Both the position numbers and the translations under genes were made by a program. DNA of 20,434 nucleotides from a virus. The notes under the pieces are model-generated. The model was not told the origin of the DNA. It saw only the letters and a program-made list of their open reading frames with translations, and did no database searches. Position 1 is the stretch's first letter. Every line of letters begins with the position of its first letter. Below are positions 8,301-17,700 of this stretch, one piece after another. Location of the stretch: positions 1 to 20,434 of the IMG/VR virus record IMGVR_UViG_3300040808_003240; one strand, given 5' to 3'.

Positions 8301-8792
8301 CTGCTGTTTGGTCCTGGCGCAGAAGCAAATCTACAGGCCACATTCAAAGTAGTCAAAAATCCAAACACTAATGCTAGTGATAATCAATTGAAATCCAACC
8401 TAATTCAGGCAATTAACAATTATTTTTCATTAGGACTTTGGGATTTTGGCGACACTTTTTATTTTACAGAACTAGCGGCATACTTACACAACCAACTTGC
8501 TCCTGATGTATTGAGCGTGGTAATTGTTCCTGCGGAATCTTCAAGCGGATTTGGATCATTGTTCCAAGTTAGATCTGAAGACAACGAAATATTAATTTCT
8601 TCTGCAACTGTTGATAATGTTGAAGTAATAACATCGATCACAGCAGAAAAACTTAAAGCCACAGGTAATGTTGTATCATCTACAGATACAGTTGATATAA
8701 CAACTACTTCAAACAGCACTGTTTCTTCTACTAATACAAGTGGATTAACATCGTCTGGAACATCCAGTGGCAATGTTGGGGGTTACTATTAA
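5304..8792 (+). CDS. 6: Baseplate wedge protein gp6, enlarged (1162 aa)
   Basis: The N-terminal part has the gp6/baseplate-J pattern: SSEFVALIDLIAYVGQSISY, then ENFIDLAERKESVLRLARL and FQPKRNIPASGYLKI (about residues 55-120). IKTLAPQSYYTNNR then ITAEDYQ at about 417-436 is the typical core 'AP..Y...R.I...DY' box. The C-terminal part, about 940-1090, contains DIYVMTKSYDNELRNWL and GLWDFGDTFYFTELAAYL followed by PDVLSVVIVP, as expected for the gp6 C-terminal region. In T4, gp6 dimers link the wedges into a continuous ring around the hub. T4 gp6 has about 660 residues; here about 450-500 extra residues lie between the core box and the C-terminal part, including an EF-hand-like loop at 814-825. 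Residues about 1125-1162 are a Ser/Thr-rich tail. The start has no clear ribosome binding site but is the first ATG after the late promoter. Its stop overlaps the start of the giant gene. Confidence 0.9.
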   Translation: MAVDNRQNTLLATTVWQKLYRTFSQTNFKAYDFDTIRRTLIDYLQVNYAESFNDFIDSSEFVALIDLIAYVGQSISYRVDLNARENFIDLAERKESVLRLARLISFQPKRNIPASGYLKINSISTTETVFDANGQNLANTPILWNDLTNDNWQEQFTAVLNASLPKEQFIGKPQAKDTIGGTPTELYRFNSTNLDTPIYQFTRNINGVNMPFEIAPVSFLNEKFLYEEAPVPGNALSFIYKNDSQGFGSRNTGYFLKFVQGAISQQNFTVTQPAPNTKVTITSNNINNNDVWLFKLDSSGVITERWTKVPAITGNNVIYNSLANNVNNQFSVVTKTNDQIDLVFSDGVYGTLPKGTFQCVFRKSNGLTYQIQPSDLTNVSIEVEYLGRSGQVNTLTLNASLQNTVTNAQASQSLNQIKTLAPQSYYTNNRMITAEDYQITPLIENPSIAKAKSQLRISSGISRFLDIVDPTGVYSQTDIFADDGILYRDEKDQTFDFQFTTRDDVQQVINTTLSNVFVNDDFRQFYYRKFPRQSGGTDRTWNQSTQATNNCTGYFKDTDPLSVGTQTTSNLRYITKDSLVKFTAPSGYHFMDNGTLMAGAAGHPGSKDSIWCKVVSIEGDGSNGGQGNLGDGTGPVVLNDLVPSTAILSEIIPEFVDSISTTLATTIIDNVVAYKNFGLTYDPAERTWSVIAEDNLSSGDFSLENQGDTSNSQLDASWLVKFSTNGVSYTVTYRSTKYIFHSYNRNKFYFDESVKIFDPETGKTIKDKIRILKTNTGPDLSAILNYNYDWQIYKNVPGEDGYNDTRKVQVGFFDSDDDGVVDNPDLFELVVDPLQQVGYKYVFFKDVTRNGITDKDPVLNSEFVVTDLESSISDYTIYSDSQKFYFYSTNTFKQYSTTTGVLTTVTGYSAYRGRDNLLYQYKHGAPRTRRIDPAVSNIVDIYVMTKSYDNELRNWLRKNQSGTKPSAPTINDLNNQYGISLDNVKSISDQVIFNPGQYKLLFGPGAEANLQATFKVVKNPNTNASDNQLKSNLIQAINNYFSLGLWDFGDTFYFTELAAYLHNQLAPDVLSVVIVPAESSSGFGSLFQVRSEDNEILISSATVDNVEVITSITAEKLKATGNVVSSTDTVDITTTSNSTVSSTNTSGLTSSGTSSGNVGGYY
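7743..7778 (+). other. EF-hand/dockerin-type calcium loop in the gp6 insert
   Basis: Residues 814-825 read D-S-D-D-D-G-V-V-D-N-P-D. This is a full match to the twelve-residue EF-hand-type loop, with acidic residues at positions 1, 3, 5, 9 and 12 and Gly at 6. A weaker loop-like stretch, DVTRNGITDKDP, follows about 32 residues later and could be its partner. Calcium binding is inferred from the pattern only. Confidence 0.55.
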
Positions 8793-11700
8793 TGTCATCT
8801 TCAACAAGGTCTACAAGTAAATTATTACCGCAAATATTTCAAACAGACACAAACAAAAAGTTCCTATCAGCAACACTAGATCAATTAGTAGAACCTTCTG
8901 CTTTGGTAAAACTTTCTTCCTTTATAGGAAAGAGACATAAACCAACATACAGATCTAAAGACAACTATGTTGCTGAACTTACAGCAGAGAGGCAAAACTA
9001 TCAATTAGAACCTGCTGTATCCTATGCATCGGATGGAGGGAACACAGATTTCATTGCACCTTACATTGATGTAGTCAATGAGATTGATGCTCAGGGCGGG
9101 CAAAAGAAAAATCACGAGAAGTTGTGGAATGAAGATTTTTATTCATACGCACCCCCCATTGATGCAGATAAGTTTGTAAACTATCGACAATACTATTGGT
9201 TAAAAGACGGTCCATCGTCTGTCACAACATTGCCTGGTAGTCCCGGTTGTGAAATAACAATCAATGTAACCAACAATAAATTATCTGCCTGGAAGTTCAA
9301 TAACAAAACAACCGACAATCCAGACATTGTTGTCTACAAAGGCAACACCTACAACTTTGTCATAGATTCTCCAGGTTTCAATTTTTATATCAAAACACAA
9401 TATGGTACAGGTACTGGTGACCAGTTCGATGACTCATATGTTACAAATAATGGCACTGACAAAGGAACCGTAACGCTCAAAGTTCCTGCATCTGATTCTT
9501 CCACAACAAATGAAACAGTGATTTTTTATCAGTGTGAACATCACCAGGATATGCAGGGAAGATTAATTGTAAAAGATCTCAATATAGAAAAGTTTGATCC
9601 AGCAGAGAATATTGTGGGAGTAAACAAATTTGTTGACAGCACTGGATTAGAATACACCACTGGTATGAAATTAAGGTTTACTAATGATGTCACTGCAACT
9701 TACAGTTCTAAAAAAATGTACTGTGAGATGGTGGGCACTGGCATTAGGTTGGTGGATATCAATGACTTGAATGTTTTTGAATCCTATGGTGTTGACACAG
9801 GAGAAGTTTTTGACGAAAAGGGCATTGTGGGATTTGACACAGTGGGATTTGATAATTCTGAAGGTGTGTCAGTCAACAAGGATTATTGGACCATAGGCAA
9901 ATCGGCCATTAATAAAAATGCTTGGTCTAGAGCAAATAGATGGTTTCACATAGATGTTATCAACAAGAGCAACGAAAAGAATCCTTTATCACCAACACAA
10001 ACAACGGAAGCTCTAAGAGCCAAACGTCCGATTATAGAATTCGATCCAGACTTGCAGTTGTTCAATCACGGCACCAAGTTCAAAAAGGTCACGTACATTG
10101 ATACCTTGGTCACTGATGCGTTGTCAAAAGTGCAAGGCACAACAGGTTTTAGGGTAGATCAGACAAGTTTGAAAGCCAATGATACAGTTGTGTTTATCAA
10201 CGACCCTGAACAGAGAAATAAAATTTTTACAGTGCATTTCGATGCACTACCTAATGGAACTCAAGTAATTCACTTAGATGATGATTCAACGACAGTGGAA
10301 GAAAATACAAGCATCGTAGCTACAGATGGTGAATCATTCAAAGGAAAAACTTATCATTACACCAATGGCACCTGGAAATTATCACAGGCAAAAACTGGAG
10401 TACAACAGAAACCATTATTTGATATTGTAAATGGAAATGGTGTTTCTCTCAGTGATTCCACGGTGTTCAACAGCACAAATTTTACTGGTTCGACATTGTT
10501 TGAAATTGCAACATCAACCCAAGGCACTCCGGACACAGAGTACGGCACAAATGTAATCTATAAAAGATTTGGATTGTTGACGGACTTACAAGTAAATGAG
10601 AAATTTAACAGTGAAGTTTTCAATTACATTAATTCTTTAGGCAATCTTGTTAAAGACCCTGTGAGAAAATATTTTTTGAAAGTGAATTCTGACAGTTCAT
10701 ATGTATTGAAAAACAATTTTGCTAAGACAAAAATAAGCAATCAACAATACAAGATTGAGAATTATGAATCAACTGATCAACAAACAAAATTTGAAATCAG
10801 ATCTTGGAATGATGTGACTGCGTTGACAGACCTTGATGTCAAAGTAAGTGTCAATGGGGTTAAGACAACAAAATATACATTGCAAAATCAAAATCAATCC
10901 CGGTTTGTGGTATTCACTGACAAGCAAACCGAAGGCAGTTTGATTAGCATAAAAACCTTCAGTCCAACAGCAACTTCGAGCAATTTTGGATTCTGGGACG
11001 TGCCTATTTCTACAACTAGCAATCCTTATAATAAAAATTTTACTAATTTTACCTTTGGTGACATAATACAACACTATGTGACAGGTATTGAAAACCATCC
11101 AGACGCAGTTGGATCGAGTCAGGGCGAAAATAATTCGAGAAACATCGACAACACATTCTACTACGGTACGCAGATAGTACAGCACAGTGGATCTTTGCCT
11201 CTATCTTCTGTTATTATCAGAGATGATGTGATTAACATCACAAAATCCCTACGTTTTGCTTCCAAGGAGTATGAAAAATTTAAGAACAGCATTGTAACAG
11301 TGGCAAACAGGATTGCACTCAACGGCACAGTCGCCCAACAACTTGATGACATCATCAACGAGATCAACAAAAACAAGAACAGCACATTTGCTTTTGCAAA
11401 AACAGATATGCTTGGGTATGGCAGTGACAAAAAAGTTTTGTCTTACACAGTCAATGATGTCAACATAACAAATTATCCTATCACCAGTGAGTTCGGGTTG
11501 GATAGTCTATCTCAAAAGAGTGTGTATGTCTATAAAAACGATGTACAATTGGTGCACGGCCTAGATTATGAATTTACCAACTTGGAAGACTCTTCCAACA
11601 TAATTGGTGTAGTAATCAAATCATCTCTGGCAGTTAATGACGTGTTAGAGATTCACGAATACGCATCCACCAATAACAACTTTGTTCCTTCTACTCCGGC

Positions 11701-14700
11701 CAAACTAGGATTGGCACCTTGTTATAGACCAAGAATATTTGAGGATGACACATATCAAACAGCAATTGATGTAATAGAAGGCCACGATGGTTCGATCACA
11801 GTTGCGTATGGTGATTTCAGAGACAATATTTTACTTGAGTTTGAAAAAAGAATATTCAACAACATCAAAACTAAACACAGTGCAGATGTATTCGATTTGA
11901 AACAATCTTACAACACACAGGAAATTGAAAATCTATTTGCAAGAGATTTTTACACCTGGACAGGAAGCAATGGAATAGATTACGCAACAAATAGTTCGTA
12001 TGATTCCGCAAATGAGTTCACATACAATTACTCCGGAGACGTTGATACTATCGATGGTAGTGCTCTGAAAGGTTTTTGGAGAGGAATTTACAAACAATTG
12101 TTTGGCACAGATAGGCCACACACTGCACCATGGGAAATGTTTGGCTTCAGCATCAAGCCAAGTTGGTGGGACAGCAGGTACGGTCCAGCTCCTTACACCA
12201 AAGGCAACACAATTTTATGGAATGATGTCAAAGAAGGATTCATTGCAGAAGGTGACAGGAAAGGTTATCATAAAAAGTACGAAAGAAATTATATAACATC
12301 TGTGATTCCTGTCACAGAAAACGGCAAACTCAATTCACCTATCAACAGCGGTATCACAACAGGCACAGCAAGTAATTCCTCATACCAATCTAAATGGGAA
12401 TACGGCGATGTTGCTCCGGCAGAAGCGGCTTGGTACAAAAGTTCATCTTACAGATTTGCAGAACAAATAGCATTATTCCTTGCATTTCCTAACAAATATA
12501 GTGGTATAATGTTTGACACTTCGAGGATCGCCAAGTCGACCATCGGCCAATACATTTACGACAATGACTATAGAAAAATTATAAGTGATTATGTTGTGCC
12601 AAACTCAACTTCGCTGACAGCTGGATATATCAACTACATTGTTGACTATGTGATGCACCTAGGATATGACATTTCTTATGTATCAAATAGATTAGCAAAT
12701 CTCGAATCCAAGTTGATATACAAATTGGGTGGCTTCAGCAACAAAAATAATATGAGGGCAGTGATCAGTTCTTACAATCCTGAGTCGACAAATAGAAGTG
12801 TCTACCTCCCCAATGAAAATTTGAACTTCTTACTGTTCAAGAGTGCCCCCACAGATTACGTCAATTATTCAGGAGTCATTGTTGAAAAGGATTCGGGTGG
12901 TTACAAAGTTAGTGGATACAATAATTTTGACAGATCATTCAAATATTATCAGCCAAGAAAAAATAATGATTTTGTCACCATAATAGTTGGAGGCACAACA
13001 CCTGCATACTATGACTGGAAACCAGGAGGCTTTTACAATTCTGGATCTATTGTAAAATACGAGTCGAGTTTTTACAGAGCATCAAAGAACATACAGTCGG
13101 GAGAAACTTTCGACGAAACCAACTACACAGTAATTGGCAGGGTGCTTCCTTTACAAGGTGATACAAGAGTAAAAAAATACAACAAACATTTACAGAATGT
13201 TTCCACACTGCCATACGGCACAGTGTTAGCAAATATACAGGAAGTGGCAGATTTCTTGTATGGTTATTCTCAATATCTAGAATCCAAAGGTTTTGTGTTT
13301 GATGATTTTTCGGAAGAACTTCAAGTACCAGTAGATTGGGATCTATCAGTAAAAGAATTTTTGTTCTGGACCACGCAGGGATGGCAAGACCAAGCGGTGA
13401 TAACACTATCTCCGGCTAGTGCAAAAATAAAATACATCAAGGATTTTGCAACAGGCGACGATCTGGTGACAGGATCTCAATATTATACTGTGTTACAACA
13501 GGATGGATTTCCAATTGATAAATCTAATTTGCAAACATCTCGAATTGACGGTGAATTTGTTATTTCAACTAATCCCAACGAAGATGGAATCTACAATGTT
13601 GATATAAGAGCAATCCAGAAAGAACACGTTGTTATTTTTGATAACATTACTTCTTTCAAAGACGTTATATTCGATGACACACTGGGAGTTAGACAGGATA
13701 GAATAAAACTTGTAGGGTGGAAAACAGATCTATGGAACGGCGACATATTTGCACCTGGTTATATTGTTGATCAGGCCAAGGTATCTGAATGGCAAACCAA
13801 CAATGATTACAAAAAAGGCGATGTGGTACAACACCAAAATTTAACGTATGTCAGTCTAACTACTCACAATTCCGGAGAAGAATTTGATCCTCAAAAATAC
13901 AGTTTAAAATTTTCTACTCCAGAAAGAGATTTACTGCCAAACTTTGATTCGAAAGCAGAAAGTTTTAGAGACTTTTACTCACTGGATACTGACAACTTTG
14001 ACAGTGAACAACAAAAGTATGCACAACACTTAATTGGTTTTGAAACAAGAAATTATTTTGAAAATCTTGGCCTAGATGAATTAACACAATATAAATTTTA
14101 CCAAGGAATGTTGCGTGACAAAGGAACGAAGAAACCTGTAGAAAAATTTAAGAGTCCTACACAAACACAGACATCGGTTAATTATTCTTTCTTTGAAGAA
14201 CAAGCATTTAGAGTAGGTGAATATGGCGGACATAGAACTCTTGATGAGTTTGAATGGCAGTTGAGTGATAAGAGTCACAGGCAACAGAGACAAATTTACA
14301 ATTTCACTCAAGCGTCACAAGACGACACGCAAAATATCATTAATGTAGGCTACAATGATTTTACTAAGAGACCAATGGAGACAAGTTATCCTATATTTTC
14401 TAATTATGAATACAGCACAAGATATACTCCTGAATTTATTTTCCAATATCCACAGGCGGGATATGTACAACCAAGACACGTCACAGCAAGTGTATGGGAC
14501 GAAAATGAATTATTAAATCTAAATTCAAGCAACTTGATTGAAGGAAATACCATATGGATGGCAAACACATCTAATGGTGATTGGAACATCTACAGAGTAT
14601 CTTCTATCAATAATAACATTCAATACTATGATGCCCACGACGGAATAATGCAGTTCACAACAGAAACTCCGCACGGTTTAGAATCTAACGATTATGTTGT

Positions 14701-17700
14701 TGTTAAAGGTTATGAAAATGCAATCGACGGAATTTATAAGGTTACAGAATCACCTGATAGCACTGACAATCTTTATACATTTAGTGTCGCCTTTGATCAG
14801 ACGTTTGATAGCACTAATCAAAATGCAACAATATTTAAATTACAAAGTATCAGGATCAATGACATAGACGATTTAGATACTATAAGACCTGCAGGAGATT
14901 TCATCAATGGTGACAAAGTGTATGTTGACAACAATTATTGGAGATCGAACGGTAGATGGAACATATATGCGTTAGATGATGCCTCATATTTTTCTGTACA
15001 CAAAAATTTTTACAATGCGACCAACAATGTAGACAACACAGAGTTTGCATCTAGCATTGATATAGCAGACCAAGATGGTAAAACAATGGTGGTTGGATCA
15101 CCTGGTGATAATGTAATCAACATCTATATTAGAAATACATCAAATGGCATATTTGCACTTACTAGAGATTTATCACAGGATTACAAGAACAGTGATTCCA
15201 CAGATAGATTTGGACACAGCGTTGCAGTCAGCGGAGATGGCAGTAAGATATTTGTTGGGTCACCTTATTCTAACAATATTATAAAGTTGACATTAAGTTC
15301 AACTGATTTATCCTACAATAGAGGCAAATTAATTACAGGATCAGTTTCTGGGGCAACAGGTAGGGTATTGTTCAATGATGCTGTAAATGATGTTATGTGG
15401 GTCAAAGTGGTGAGTGGAACATTTACTACTGAACCTTTGGATATTGGTGATTCGTCATCTGTCGTAACAATAACAAGTGTTGGAGGAACCGATCTAGAAA
15501 ACCAAGGTGCTGTGCATTATATTGGTAAAGATAGCAATGGTGCATATCTGATCGACCACACTCAGGCTTCGCCTAATGTAGAAAATAATGAATATTTTGG
15601 ATGGAGTATCGATACAACAAAGACTGGAGATTTTTTAATAGTTGGTGCGCCTGGCAAGACACAGGTCAACTCAGATTCAACTTCTAATTTAGGTAGGGTG
15701 TACATTTACAAGTTGAATGCAAATGGCAGTTATGTTCATAACCAAACTCTTACTGGATCAGACAGTCAAGAAGGAGATAGTTTTGGATTTAGTGTATCTA
15801 TTTCAGAAAACGGTGACACTCTGGTAGTAGGAGCACCGACTTATGGAAGAACCGACACTAATGATTCATCTACAGAACTGTCTGGCAGAGCATATGTGTA
15901 TAGGAAAAGTGAAAATGGAACTTTTACAGCCAATGAAATTTTAGAACACGGAATAGATGAGTACAATTCACAGTTTGGATATAAAATTCAAGTATCAAAT
16001 GACGGCAATGATTTATTGATTGGCAGTCCTAATGAAACAAATGTACTAACAAATCAAGGATTAATTTATTACTATAAACTATCAACTCAAACTTATGCTG
16101 GAGATGGTTCAACAACTTCATTCACTAGCAATTTTGATATAGATACCAGCCACACAATCGGAGTCACTCAGAACGGCAATGTTACAACAAGTTGGTCAAA
16201 TGTGGGCAATGTAATAACATTGGCAGTGGCGCCTTCCGATGGCGATGTAATCACAGTGAATCAATACCAGCAATCTCAAACCATATCACAGTTTGTGCCT
16301 GTGATCAACAGTGGCTTTGGATCTAATTTTAAATTGAGAGGTAATCGATTAGTTGTGTATGCACCAAATGATAATACAGATCTACAAACTACTTTCGATA
16401 AACTTAGTGAAGATGGTAGCACAAAAATAACAGCAGTTACATCATTTGATGGTGGCAATACAAATTTTTATGACAGAGTATCAGGCACAGGATCAGTTTA
16501 CAATTACAATAAAATTAATACAAAATTTATATACGAAAATAAAATCACATCAAATGATGTAGGCGCCAATGATAAATTTGGTTATGCAATAGATTCGCAT
16601 AACAGTCAATTGTTTATTGGATCACCATACAAAGAAGTTTTTAGTACAGTCACAGACACCACATTAAACAATGCAGGAACCCTATTTAATTTTAAAAAAA
16701 CATCCACGGAATCGGCTAGTTGGCAAGTTTTAAGTTCACAACCTGTTTTGACAGATCCAAGCAGAATCACAAAATCTTTCATATATGATAACAAAACAGA
16801 CACGTTAGTTAACCGTTTACCTGTACTTGACACAGCAAAAGGTAAACTTTTTGGACCTGTTGAACAAAATATTTCATACAAAACATTTTACGATCCAGCA
16901 GATTATGATTCCTGGGGTGCCGAACACATTGGCGAAGTTTGGTTTGATCTAAATAAATTTAAGACAGTCTGGTACGAGCAAGGTGATTTAAATTATAGAC
17001 TTTTGAATTGGAACACAATACATCCGAGTGCAACAGTGGAGTTTAAAGAATGGGTAGAAAGTGAATATACGCCAACAGACTATAATGCACTAGCAGACAC
17101 TAATGAGGGTGTTGCACAGAATATTACTGGTACAGCAGAAACTGTGTCATTTGTGACCAAGCAGATATTTGATGACAACAAGCAACAATTTGTGAATAGA
17201 TATTTTTATTGGGTTACAAATCCAACGGTGTTACCTAGCAGTACGTATAGAACAGTCACCTGTTTACAGATGGCAAATTCTGTAAAGAATCCAAGGAGTT
17301 TTGATGAAAAATTTGCAGGATTAGTGAGAGAAGATGCATTGCTTATATCATTGAATTCGGATGAGATTGGGTCATCAACTTCATACAAGATAGAACAAAC
17401 AGTTGAAAATGCGGTGCAACAACACTCAGAGTATGCATTGATACCAAAAGGTGATCGAGATGCAGAAATTCCATCTCAAATACTTGGTAAAATGATGGAT
17501 TCTTTGATTGGTACCGATGCATTGGGCAGATCTGTACCTGATCTTGATGTTCCATATGCAATGAGATATGGCATTGGCAACAGACCAAGGCAAACTGTGT
17601 ACAAGGATAGAATACAGGCACTAAAAACGGTGATACAATCCATCAACGAATTTTTAGAAACTAAGCCATTTGCAAGTTTGAAAAATCTGCAATATTGGAA

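Larger units (their letters stand above)
15044..16740 (+). other. Seven-blade FG-GAP (integrin-alpha-like) beta-propeller
   Basis: Seven repeats follow one pattern: F-G/A-x-S/x-I/V ... two to three strands ... V/I-G-S/A-P, most followed by a G-x-V-Y-x-Y-type strand. They begin at residues 2085 (FASSIDIADQDGKTMVVGSP), 2140 (FGHSVAVSGDGSKIFVGSP), 2269 (FGWSIDTTKTGDFLIVGAP), 2331 (FGFSVSISENGDTLVVGAP), 2395 (FGYKIQVSNDGNDLLIGSP), 2509 (FGSNFKLRGNRLVVYAP) and 2596 (FGYAIDSHNSQLFIGSP). Seven is the blade number of the integrin alpha propeller. The normal step is 55-64 residues; steps 2-3, 5-6 and 6-7 are longer (129, 114 and 87), and the first two contain recognisable inserted modules. Such propellers usually mediate protein or glycan binding. 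Confidence 0.85.

Noticed and set aside
12102-12296. Plus-strand 64-codon frame inside the giant gene
   Set aside because: It lies wholly inside the giant frame in another phase, has no clear ribosome binding site and encodes nothing recognisable, while the giant frame there shows the Trp/Pro-rich conserved box.
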